From: CAZPUI01 sp964415525
Lineage (GTDB): Bacteria; Acidobacteriota; Holophagae; Holophagales; Holophagaceae
Direction of reading: 5' to 3'
Length of the DNA: 9,828 bases
NCBI GenBank assembly: GCA_964415525.1
Contig: CAYQAS010000139.1
Span: 1 to 9,828, forward strand
The translations under genes and the position numbers were made by a program. Below are positions 1 through 6,906 of the stretch, in pieces. How positions within the stretch are numbered: position 1 is the first letter of the stretch; every line of letters starts with the position of its first letter. Under the pieces are notes generated by a model, which saw only the letters and a list, made by a program, of their open reading frames with translations, was not told the DNA's origin and searched no databases.

Positions 1-270
1 GCCTTTAGCCAACATCGCTTTGATTTCTTTCAAAAGATGGGCCGGGTCGATGACGACGCCATTGCCAATGATACAGGTTTTCCCCGGATACAGGACCCCA
101 GACGGCAACAGATTCAGTTTAGATTCAATGCCTTTGACCACAACCGTGTGACCGGCATTGTTACCGCCTTGATAACGAACAACCACTTGAGCTTGCTCCG
201 CAAGATGGTCGACGATCTTTCCTTTTCCTTCGTCGCCCCACTGCGTTCCCATTACTACTACTGATGACAT
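1..270 (-). CDS. purA: Adenylosuccinate synthetase, N-terminal part (runs off the left edge)
   Basis: PurA joins IMP and aspartate using GTP to give adenylosuccinate, the first committed step from IMP to AMP, in the cytoplasm. The 90 codons present begin MSSVVVMGTQWGDEGKGK, which carries the family's GTP-binding loop. The catalytic residues fall at their standard positions: Asp13 in WGDEGKGK and His41 in NNAGHTVV. The reading frame is still open at base 1, so most of the gene lies outside the window. The ATG at 270 is preceded by AGGTGA with a 5–6 nt spacer, and this start gives the usual N-terminal length. It lies 17 nt after the purB stop, so the two enzymes, which act in sequence, are almost certainly on one transcript. 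Identification is certain; only the C-terminal part is unseen. Confidence 0.97.
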   Translation of the reverse strand, partial: MSSVVVMGTQWGDEGKGKIVDHLAEQAQVVVRYQGGNNAGHTVVVKGIESKLNLLPSGVLYPGKTCIIGNGVVIDPAHLLKEIKAMLAKG

Positions 271-287
271 AAATTCACCTGCTTTCT

Positions 288-1580
288 TTACAATCCGAAT
301 CGGGCCATGATGGTATCGATGTGCCGAAGTGGATAGGCTGTGTCGAAACACTCGTCAATTTCGGCGGCAGTCAGATATTTTGCCACATCGGCATCTTTGG
401 TAACGTTAGTTTTGAAATCTTCCCCCGCTAACCAACGGGCCATTGCATTTCGCTGCACCCAGCGGTAGGCGTCCTCGCGGACCGCTCCTTTATCAACCAG
501 CGCCAGCATTACCCGTTGACTGAAAATCAGACCGCCGGTTTTTTCCAGGTTGGCTTGCATCGCATCAGGGTACACCAGTAATTTGTCGACAATATTGGTG
601 AAGATCCGCAGCATATAATCAAGCAAAATCGTGCTGTCCGGCAAAATGACCCGTTCCACGGAAGAATGAGTGATATCCCGTTCGTGCCACAGGGCAACAT
701 TTTCCATTGCGGCCAGTGCGTTGCCGCGAACTACCCGCGCCAAACCGGCCACCCGTTCGCAGGTGATCGGGTTCCGTTTGTGCGGCATGGCCGAAGAGCC
801 TTTTTGTCCCGGATGGAAGAATTCTTCCACTTCCCGGATATCGGTACGTTGAAGATTGCGGACTTCAGTCGCGAATTTGTCCAGCGAACTGGCGATGATC
901 GCGAGGGTCGTCATGAATTCGGCATGCCGATCGCGTTGAATGACTTGAGTAGCAAGCCGGGCCGGCGTCAAATCCATTTTTTCGCATACATAAATTTCAA
1001 CCCGGGGATCAATATTGGAGTATGTGCCCACAGCTCCGGACAACTTACCTACAGCAACTGCCGTTTGCGCCCGCTTCAGGCGTTCTATATTGCGTTCTGT
1101 CTCATCCATCCACAGGGCGAATTTCAGGCCCAGCGTAATCGGTTCGGCATGAATCCCATGGGTTCTCCCGATCATGACTGTATGCTTGTGTTCAGCCGCC
1201 CGACGTTTAAGTACGGCATGAAATTGTTCCAGGTCTTTCATCAGGATAGCGCAAGCCTGTTTCATCATTGCACCGAGCGCCGTATCCTTCACGTCGCTCG
1301 AAGTCAGGCCCAGGTGAATATACTTTGCTTCATCGCCGACATTTTCCGCCACCGACTGTAAAAACGCAAGGATGTCATGACGGGTCTCTTTTTCTATCTC
1401 GCGAATCCGCGCCACGGAAAACTTGGCCCGCTCTTTGATCACTGGCACCGCCGCAGCTGGAACTTCACCGAGTTCCGCCATAATTTCACAGGCGTGGATT
1501 TCAATGTCAAGCATCGTCTGAAACTCATTTTCATCAGTCCAGATTCGTCCCATCTCAGGATAAGTGTAACGTTCAATCAT
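288..1580 (-). CDS. purB: Adenylosuccinate lyase
   Basis: PurB is a homotetrameric fumarase/aspartase-superfamily lyase that removes fumarate from adenylosuccinate (giving AMP) and from SAICAR (giving AICAR), so it serves both de novo IMP synthesis and AMP formation. The 430-residue product has the normal length. The superfamily signature GSSAMPHKRNP is at residues 261–271, on the flexible loop with the catalytic Ser at 262/263. RTHGIHAEP is at 139–147 with His141, and His68 and His89 match the positions known from the Bacillus enzyme; TSSD is at 93–96. The ATG at 1580 overlaps the TGA of the upstream oxidoreductase gene (ATGA), and a GAGGGGG ribosome-binding site lies inside that gene, so translation is probably coupled. 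purA follows 17 nt downstream. Nothing is missing or broken. Confidence 0.98.
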   Translation of the reverse strand: MIERYTYPEMGRIWTDENEFQTMLDIEIHACEIMAELGEVPAAAVPVIKERAKFSVARIREIEKETRHDILAFLQSVAENVGDEAKYIHLGLTSSDVKDTALGAMMKQACAILMKDLEQFHAVLKRRAAEHKHTVMIGRTHGIHAEPITLGLKFALWMDETERNIERLKRAQTAVAVGKLSGAVGTYSNIDPRVEIYVCEKMDLTPARLATQVIQRDRHAEFMTTLAIIASSLDKFATEVRNLQRTDIREVEEFFHPGQKGSSAMPHKRNPITCERVAGLARVVRGNALAAMENVALWHERDITHSSVERVILPDSTILLDYMLRIFTNIVDKLLVYPDAMQANLEKTGGLIFSQRVMLALVDKGAVREDAYRWVQRNAMARWLAGEDFKTNVTKDADVAKYLTAAEIDECFDTAYPLRHIDTIMARFGL

Positions 1581-2980
1581 TGGGCTTCCCCCTCGCAGCT
1601 TTTTTCACGTTTTTTAATCTCTTGGGCCACCATGACCCCGGATACAGAGGCTTGCGCCAAGCCCCGGGTTACTCCCGCTCCGTCGCCAACAGCGAAGAAG
1701 TTAGGAATCTGGGTCTCCAACGCGTTGGAAAGATGGAGCCGTGACGAGTAAAACTTGACTTCAACTCCATATAACAATGTATGCCTGGAGCCGACTCCCG
1801 GCGCCACCTTGTCCAACGCTTCCAGCATTTCGACAATCGCTGTCAGATGCCGGTACGGCAGGACCAGGCTCAAATCACCGGGGGTCGCATCTTTCATCGT
1901 CGGTGTGACCAAACCACGGCCAATCCGTTCCTCGGTGGAACGCCGGCCCGCCTTAAGATCACCCAGGCGCTGAACGATAACTCCACCGCTGAGCAGATTA
2001 GCCAGTTTAGCAATCGATTTTCCATACGTAATCGGCTCTTTGAATGGTTCGGTAAAACTTTTTGAAACGAGAATAGCAAAATTGGTATTTTCCGAAGTTT
2101 TTTCCGCATTACTATGCCCATTGACCGTAATCAATCCGGCATTATTCTCTGCAACCACCACGCCGTAGGGGTTCATGCAGAAGGTGCGCACGCGGTCATC
2201 GAACGACTTTGTATAGTAAACCAGTTTGGACTCATAAACAACATCGGTGATCTGTTCCATGACAACAGCCGGCACTTCAACGCGCACTCCAATATCGACC
2301 GGATTAGTGATCATATCCAAGCCCATTTTTGCCGCCTGCGTTGTGAACCATTCGGCGCCTTCGCGGCCCGGCGCTGCAATCAGATATTTACTGTAAATCT
2401 TTTCACCGCGGGTTGTTTCCACACCCACATAGCGGCCATCCTCAACGATTATCTCCGCCACTCCGTCACTGGTGCAGATCGTGCATTTATCGCTCAGATA
2501 ATCTCGCATCAACTTAAGAATTTCAAAACACTTATCAGTCCCAAGGTGCCGGATGCGGGCTGGGATCAATGCCAAATCGGCAGATGCCGCATCTTTTTGA
2601 ATTTTGCGGACTGCCTCCTTGTTATCATCGCCGTATACAGTCTGCGTCGCACCGAATTTAAGATAAATACTGTCGATGTAATCAATCATCGACATCAACG
2701 CCGGTTTTTCCATGTAGAGATCAAGCATACCGCCAAACTCGGTCGTCAGCGTGAGCTTGCCGTCGCTATAGGCACCCGCGCCACCCCAGCCGCACAAAAT
2801 ACCACAGGGCTTACAATGCACGCATTTTTTGCTGCCGTTGGCATGGATAGGACAGGCCCGCGAACCAATATCACGGCCTTTTTCCAGCAATAAAACTTCC
2901 AGGCCGCTCTCGACCATTTCCAGTGCGGCGAAAATTCCTGCCGGCCCCGCGCCAATGATAATTACGTCATACTTTTTCAT
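1577..2980 (-). CDS. FAD-dependent oxidoreductase of the COG2509 type, function unknown
   Basis: The protein (467 aa from the chosen start) is a flavoprotein dehydrogenase with a Rossmann FAD site. It opens with KKYDVIIIGAGPAG (GxGxxG at residues 10–15) and closes with the FAD-contacting VGDGAGVTRG (GDG at 432–434). A five-cysteine cluster at 43, 53, 56, 59 and 63 (C-x9-C-x2-C-x2-C-x3-C) precedes GWGGAGAYSDGKL. A later FCMNPYGVVVAEN segment is, from memory, also typical of this family. The substrate is not known; the cysteines could bind metal or an Fe-S cluster, or be redox active, which is inference. The ATG at 2980 is preferred because GGGAG lies 9 nt upstream and the protein then begins directly with the nucleotide-binding fold; a GTG at 2998 would add six residues but has a poor ribosome-binding site. 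It is first gene after the promoter at 3062–3090 and overlaps purB by 4 nt. Confidence 0.88.
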   Translation of the reverse strand: MKKYDVIIIGAGPAGIFAALEMVESGLEVLLLEKGRDIGSRACPIHANGSKKCVHCKPCGILCGWGGAGAYSDGKLTLTTEFGGMLDLYMEKPALMSMIDYIDSIYLKFGATQTVYGDDNKEAVRKIQKDAASADLALIPARIRHLGTDKCFEILKLMRDYLSDKCTICTSDGVAEIIVEDGRYVGVETTRGEKIYSKYLIAAPGREGAEWFTTQAAKMGLDMITNPVDIGVRVEVPAVVMEQITDVVYESKLVYYTKSFDDRVRTFCMNPYGVVVAENNAGLITVNGHSNAEKTSENTNFAILVSKSFTEPFKEPITYGKSIAKLANLLSGGVIVQRLGDLKAGRRSTEERIGRGLVTPTMKDATPGDLSLVLPYRHLTAIVEMLEALDKVAPGVGSRHTLLYGVEVKFYSSRLHLSNALETQIPNFFAVGDGAGVTRGLAQASVSGVMVAQEIKKREKSCEGEAQ

Positions 2981-2989
2981 CTTCGCACG

Positions 2990-2994
2990 CTCCC
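2990..2994 (-). promoter_or_regulatory. Ribosome-binding site deciding the oxidoreductase start
   Basis: GGGAG on the minus strand lies 9 nt before the ATG at 2980. The in-frame GTG at 2998 overlaps this region and has only a weak purine stretch (GTAAAG) in front of it, so the ATG is the better start. Confidence 0.55.
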
Positions 2995-3025
2995 GCACCG
3001 CTTTACGATTATCGCGATTTTTCGC

Positions 3026-3061
3026 AAAAAGAAAGACAAAATCCGCGTTTTGTCCCTCTTT
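3026..3061 (-). terminator. Stem-loop with U-rich tail in the leader of the oxidoreductase–purB–purA unit
   Basis: Read on the minus strand, GACAAAA (3054–3048), loop CGCGGA, and TTTTGTC (3041–3035) form a perfect 7-bp stem. Outward pairing can extend it to 14 bp (3061–3028, two G-U pairs). The tail is TTTCTTTTT (3034–3026). It lies directly after the –10 element, so a transcript from that promoter would begin inside the left arm. It could terminate dnaB read-through, attenuate the purine unit, or protect the 5′ end of the message. The stem is AU-rich, so termination would be weak. The structure is seen directly; its role is inferred. Confidence 0.4.
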
Positions 3062-3090
3062 ATCTTACTATCTGACTGCCACCCTGTCAA
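3062..3090 (-). promoter_or_regulatory. Sigma-A-type promoter for the oxidoreductase–purB–purA unit
   Basis: On the minus strand a perfect –35 hexamer TTGACA (3090–3085) is followed by a 17-nt spacer and TAAGAT (3067–3062), which matches the –10 consensus at 4 of 6 bases. The predicted start is near 3054–3056, about 75 nt before the ATG at 2980. It is in the largest intergenic gap of the window and points into the oxidoreductase, purB and purA genes. Confidence 0.75.
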
Positions 3091-3093
3091 TAC

Positions 3094-3137
3094 AAATCCG
3101 AATGTTTAATCGGAATACAATCAAAACGTTCGACTAA
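3094..3137 (-). promoter_or_regulatory. Candidate PurR operator: two inverted PurBox-like sequences
   Basis: The Firmicute PurBox consensus is AWWWCCGAACWWT, normally present as two inverted copies. Bases 3094–3106 on the plus strand, AAATCCGAATGTT, match it at 11 of 13 positions. Bases 3125–3137, in the opposite orientation and with an intact CGAAC core, match at 9 of 13. The gap between the two 13-mers is 18 nt, close to the 16–17 nt typical of Bacillus operators. The pair sits immediately upstream of the –35 box at 3090 of a unit containing purB and purA; the distal box overlaps the dnaB stop codon. The matches are seen directly; PurR control is inferred. Confidence 0.4.
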
Positions 3138-4465
3138 TCTGCGCGGGGAGAGTAATCGGTAAAGCGAGTAAAGTTTTTATGGAAGTATAGCTCCACCGTC
3201 TCGGTAGGGCCGTTACGATTCTTGGCAATGATCAGCTCGGTAAGGTTCTTTTTTTCCGTTTCCGGATTGTAATAATCTTCCCGGTATAAAAAGGCGACCA
3301 TGTCAGCATCCTGTTCCAGGGAGCCGGATTCGCGCAGGTCACTTAACATCGGTTTGCGGGAAGTTCTGCTTTCTGGACCACGGCTGAGCTGTGACAGAGC
3401 AATAACCGGCACTTGCAGCTCACGGGCCAACGCCTTGAGCGAGCGTGAAATATCGGATATTTGCTGTTGCCGGTTGTCGATCCGGCTATGCGCGCCGCCG
3501 TCCATCAACTGGAGATAGTCAATAATGATGCAATCCAGCCCATGTTCTTTGCTGATCCGGCGAGCCTTGTTGCGCAGCTCCACCGCATTGACCCCGGCAG
3601 TGTCATCGATGAACATCGGCGATGCGGACAAACGGTCCGCCGCGTCAACTAAGTTTTTCCACTCTTCGCTACTCATCGCACCGGTACGAAACCGCTGGCT
3701 GTCAATTAGCCCTTCGGCGCACATCATACGCATAGCCAATTGTTCGCGCGGCATTTCCAGGCTGAAAATCGCCACGGATTTCTTGTCGCGGGTTGCCATG
3801 TGTTGGGCCACGTTCAAAACAAAAGCGGTTTTCCCCATACTGGGACGGGCTGCGATCAGAATAAGATCGGAGCGCTGAAACCCGCCTGTCAATTTATCGA
3901 GATTGGTAAAACCGGTGGACAGTCCGGTAATTCCACCTTTGGCTTTATGCATTTCATCAATCTTGTCCAGCGTACTGAAAATGATTTCTTTGATCGGCGC
4001 ATACTCCTGACCGATTTTACGGGTAGCAACTTCGAGGATTTTTTGCTCGGCCTGATCCAGGACCCTCTCCACTTCTTCCGTTTCGGCATATCCCAGAGCC
4101 GCAATATCGGTCGCTGCATGAATCAATCGTCGCAACAAGCTTTTTTCTTGAACTATTTTGGCATGGAATACAATGTTAGCCGCTGTCGGCACCCCATTGG
4201 CCAGCGAGGTGATATAAGATATCCCGCCTGCACGCTCCAAACTTTCTTCCCGGCGCAAAGTATCAATTACCGTAATAAAATCAATGGCTTCACCACGTTC
4301 GAACAAAATCATTGCTGCACGATATACCATTCTGTGCGCTTCCCGGTAAAAATCTTCCGGTTGAAGAATGTCGGATATTTTGGCAATCGCACTTTGCTCG
4401 ATCAATATCGACCCCAGAACGGATTGTTCGGCTTCGATATTTTGCGGCGGAACCCTATCCAGCAT
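3134..4465 (-). CDS. dnaB: Replicative DNA helicase DnaB (DnaC in Bacillus nomenclature)
   Basis: DnaB is the hexameric 5′–3′ helicase that unwinds DNA at the replication fork and partners with primase. The 443-residue product has the usual two-part build: an N-terminal domain at about 5–105 (starting VPPQNIEAEQSVLGS), a linker helix region, and a RecA-like ATPase from about 180. The Walker A motif ARPSMGKT is at 206–213, the catalytic glutamate is E237 in FSLEMP, Walker B IIIDYLQL is at 313–320, the LSQLSRG loop at 357–363, and the trans-acting KNR finger at 415–417. No intein or insertion is present. The ATG at 4465 has AAGGAGAGG 6 nt upstream and gives the canonical N-terminus; an upstream TTG at 4498 would add 11 residues and is unlikely. 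The start lies inside lonC (11-nt overlap), suggesting coupled expression. Confidence 0.98.
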   Translation of the reverse strand: MLDRVPPQNIEAEQSVLGSILIEQSAIAKISDILQPEDFYREAHRMVYRAAMILFERGEAIDFITVIDTLRREESLERAGGISYITSLANGVPTAANIVFHAKIVQEKSLLRRLIHAATDIAALGYAETEEVERVLDQAEQKILEVATRKIGQEYAPIKEIIFSTLDKIDEMHKAKGGITGLSTGFTNLDKLTGGFQRSDLILIAARPSMGKTAFVLNVAQHMATRDKKSVAIFSLEMPREQLAMRMMCAEGLIDSQRFRTGAMSSEEWKNLVDAADRLSASPMFIDDTAGVNAVELRNKARRISKEHGLDCIIIDYLQLMDGGAHSRIDNRQQQISDISRSLKALARELQVPVIALSQLSRGPESRTSRKPMLSDLRESGSLEQDADMVAFLYREDYYNPETEKKNLTELIIAKNRNGPTETVELYFHKNFTRFTDYSPRAD

Positions 4466-6452
4466 TAAAGTCCTCTCCTTTGTTGTACGCTTTGCCAAAC
4501 AAAATCGCCAAGGCTTCTTTTACATTTTCCAAGGGTTTTACAGAGAGTCCCAGATGATCAGCCGGAATATCTTTTTCATTTTCCTTGGGGATCACCATTG
4601 TTTTTACTCCGGCCTGTTTCGCGCCATAAGCTTTCTCAAACACGCCGCCGACTGCTTTCAGTTTGCCCCGGATTGATACTTCGCCAGTCACCGCAACATC
4701 TTGCCGCAACGGCTGATTGGTAATTACGGATATCAAAACACTTACGATGGCCAAGCCCGCTGACGGGCCATCAATTTGCCCGCCACCGATTACATTGACA
4801 TGAATATCATATTTGGCCAGATCCTGGCCGGTAATCTGGCGGACCAATGCCGCTGCGTTAAACACGGAATCCTTGGCCATACTGCCGGCCGTATCATTAA
4901 ATCGAATTAACCCTTTACCTTTTTGGGCCGCAGGAAAGCAAGCCGCTTCGATTTCAATGACAGACCCCAGGTAACCGGAAACGCCCAACCCAAAGATTTT
5001 TCCGATCTCCCAGTCGGCTGAAGCTTTGCGATTAACATAGGGAGTCAGCCGGCTAACCTGCAAAATATGGAATACATCTTCGCGACTGATCACCGGTTTG
5101 GAGCGTTTTGTTTTCCCACGACGATACATGGATAGACTGTAGGAGTCCGCCAGCAAGCTGACTGCTTTTCGGCCTTCCACCGTATATTCGCTGATCAGCG
5201 GCGGTACGGTTGCGTCCATTCGGACGTTCAAACGACTGGCCGCGTTGGTCACAATCACTTCTATCTGCTTGGGCGTGAGTGGCTCGAAATAGACTTCGGC
5301 GCATCGGGAACGCAAGGCCGGATTAATCTCTGCCGCATCACGGGTCGTAGCGCCAATCAGCACGAAATCGGCCGGAGCACCGTCTTTGAACAGTTTTTTG
5401 ATATACTCCGGCACATTGGGATCTGACTCGTCAAAATAGGCCGAATCAAAAAACACTCTTTTATCTTCAAGTACCTTTAGCAACTTGTTGAGCAGCATTG
5501 GGTCCATTTCACCAATTTCGTCAATGAACAAAATCCCGCCGTGCGCATCCGTAACTAAACCTGGCTTCGGTTCCGGCACTGCAGTTTCGGCCAAGTCGCG
5601 ACGTGCGCCCTGATAAATAGGATCATGCACCGATCCGAGCAGCGGATTGGTAATGTCTCGCGGATCCCAGCGCAAGGTACTGCCATCGACCTCGACAAAA
5701 GGAGCGTCATCCTTGAACGGCGTATATTCGAGCGAGCGGGCTTCTTCCAGCACCAAGCGGGCTGCTGTCGTTTTCCCCACGCCGGGCGGACCATACATAA
5801 TCAGATGCTGGGGATAGGGAGACGCCAGTTTGGAACGCAGCACTTCCACAGCGCGTTCCTGGCCGACAATCTCGTCCAGTTTGACCGGACGGAGAATTTC
5901 ATTCATCGAGCGCATTAAACCTTTTTGATCGAGCTCGATAAGTTTTTCCAGCTTCTTTTGGCTCTGGGGTGTTTCGACGTTTGATTCCTCTTTAAGAATC
6001 TGCATGCGAATTTCTTGGATGAATTCCTGATGTCGTTCTTCCATCTTTTTCGAGATTTTCTTTTCTATATTCTCTTCCATGTTGTTGCGTGCTATTTGGT
6101 TTGCCAAATCATTTAGGATTTCTTCCATGATATCGGGGATTTCATCCATAGTTGGCAATTTATCTATCGCTAGATCCTGTTTGACCATTCGTTGCAGCGC
6201 CAAAACTCGTTCGGGCAAGTCACTGGATTGAATCAAATCCAGTGCACCAAACTTGCTGGCGCGCAAAACAAATTTGTCCGGACCCCAGATGGAGGCGCAC
6301 ATACTAAACACGGCTTCAGCTTCCAGACCGATTTCGGCAAAACGCTGTAGGTCTTGTTCACTGATCCGTTTTGCAACACGTACCTTGCGGACTTTTTTTT
6401 CTTTTACGGGCTGTTCTGCGACTATTTCCTGGGGTTCTTTTTTACGAGCCAC
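4455..6452 (-). CDS. lonC: Lon-family ATP-dependent protease LonC
   Basis: This is a 665-residue AAA+ serine protease of the Lon superfamily, expected to unfold and degrade cytoplasmic proteins. The N-terminal part lacks the LonA substrate domain; it has a Lys/Arg-rich tail (1–30) and a charged helical stretch (about 105–165). The AAA+ module has Walker A GPPGVGKT at 221–228, Walker B ILFIDEIG with D311/E312, sensor-1 GATTRD at 367–372 and ALRSRC at 379–384. The C-terminal protease domain has the nucleophile S564 in DGPSAG and K607 in GGVFEK; their 43-residue spacing equals that of E. coli Lon. No membrane segment is seen, which separates it from the forespore protein LonB. LonC is known only from a subset of endospore formers. 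The GTG at 6452 is the only reasonable start; its AGGAG is 12 nt upstream, which is rather far. It begins 7 nt after rplI and overlaps dnaB. Confidence 0.9.
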   Translation of the reverse strand: MARKKEPQEIVAEQPVKEKKVRKVRVAKRISEQDLQRFAEIGLEAEAVFSMCASIWGPDKFVLRASKFGALDLIQSSDLPERVLALQRMVKQDLAIDKLPTMDEIPDIMEEILNDLANQIARNNMEENIEKKISKKMEERHQEFIQEIRMQILKEESNVETPQSQKKLEKLIELDQKGLMRSMNEILRPVKLDEIVGQERAVEVLRSKLASPYPQHLIMYGPPGVGKTTAARLVLEEARSLEYTPFKDDAPFVEVDGSTLRWDPRDITNPLLGSVHDPIYQGARRDLAETAVPEPKPGLVTDAHGGILFIDEIGEMDPMLLNKLLKVLEDKRVFFDSAYFDESDPNVPEYIKKLFKDGAPADFVLIGATTRDAAEINPALRSRCAEVYFEPLTPKQIEVIVTNAASRLNVRMDATVPPLISEYTVEGRKAVSLLADSYSLSMYRRGKTKRSKPVISREDVFHILQVSRLTPYVNRKASADWEIGKIFGLGVSGYLGSVIEIEAACFPAAQKGKGLIRFNDTAGSMAKDSVFNAAALVRQITGQDLAKYDIHVNVIGGGQIDGPSAGLAIVSVLISVITNQPLRQDVAVTGEVSIRGKLKAVGGVFEKAYGAKQAGVKTMVIPKENEKDIPADHLGLSVKPLENVKEALAILFGKAYNKGEDFNAG
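4472..4480 (-). promoter_or_regulatory. Ribosome-binding site of dnaB, inside the end of lonC
   Basis: AAGGAGAGG on the minus strand ends 6 nt before the ATG at 4465 and is read as coding sequence by the last codons of lonC. It fixes the dnaB start and shows that dnaB is translated from the same message. Confidence 0.75.
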
Positions 6453-6459
6453 TTCTATA

Positions 6460-6906
6460 TTATTCTCCTATCACCTGAATCTTAATTTCAGCAGTTACTT
6501 CCGGATGTATTTTAATCACAACGGTAGCGTTGCCCAAGTTTTTGATCGGGTCAGCAAACTCCATTTTACGTCGATCCAGTTCCACTCCATGCTGCACTTT
6601 TGCAGCATCAGCAATATCTTTGGTTGTAATGGCACCGAACAGCCGTCCGCCTTCACCGGCTTTTGCCGCTACTTTTACTTCAATCGCGCCCAGTTGCGCA
6701 GCCAATAGTTTAGCCTCCTCCAATTGGCGCTTTTGGCGATCCGTCGCCGCACTTTTTTGCTGCTGCAATTGATTCAACGTATCTTTCGTGGCCTGAGCGG
6801 CTAATTTCTGCGGCATCAAAAAGTTCCGTGCATAGCCTTCCGCCACTTCCATTATTTCGCCTTTTTTCCCGAGCTTTTTTACATCTTGCAATAGAACGAC
6901 TTTCAT
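6460..6906 (-). CDS. rplI: 50S ribosomal protein L9
   Basis: L9 binds 23S rRNA near the L1 stalk and helps keep the reading frame. The 148 residues are the standard length. The N-terminal globular domain begins MKVVLLQDVKKLGKKGE and contains the family signature GYARNFLMPQKLA at 24–36. A long connecting helix rich in Gln, Lys and Ala follows at about 40–75, and the C-terminal rRNA-binding domain includes GRLFGAITTKDIADA. The ATG at 6906 shares its A with the last base of the gdpP TAA (TAATG), and GGGGAGGG lies about 10 nt upstream. Re-initiation after gdpP is therefore likely. Confidence 0.98.
   Translation of the reverse strand: MKVVLLQDVKKLGKKGEIMEVAEGYARNFLMPQKLAAQATKDTLNQLQQQKSAATDRQKRQLEEAKLLAAQLGAIEVKVAAKAGEGGRLFGAITTKDIADAAKVQHGVELDRRKMEFADPIKNLGNATVVIKIHPEVTAEIKIQVIGE
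6465..6469 (-). promoter_or_regulatory. Distant ribosome-binding site for the GTG start of lonC
   Basis: AGGAG lies over the last codons of rplI with a 12-nt spacer to the GTG at 6452, longer than the usual 5–9 nt. An in-frame stop just upstream rules out an earlier start, and the next Met codon is residue 51, so initiation here is probably weak and helped by ribosomes finishing rplI. Confidence 0.5.

Noticed and set aside
666..1361. 231-codon open frame on the plus strand, opposite purB
   Set aside because: It is fully antisense to a certain purB gene, matches no family I recognise, has a composition typical of antisense translation and no ribosome-binding site of note.
2114..2893. 259-codon open frame on the plus strand, opposite the FAD oxidoreductase
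   Set aside because: The translation is rich in His, Arg and Asn with no recognisable motif, and the opposite strand codes a clear flavoprotein; a shadow frame.
3097..3115. TCCGA-N9-TCGGA inverted repeat after dnaB as a possible terminator
   Set aside because: The stem is only 5 bp, AT-rich around it and without a following U-run. It is better explained as part of the operator-like region upstream of the promoter.
3740..4468. 242-codon open frame on the plus strand, opposite dnaB
   Set aside because: It covers the well-conserved dnaB N-terminal and Walker regions in antisense and shows no family motif; a shadow frame.
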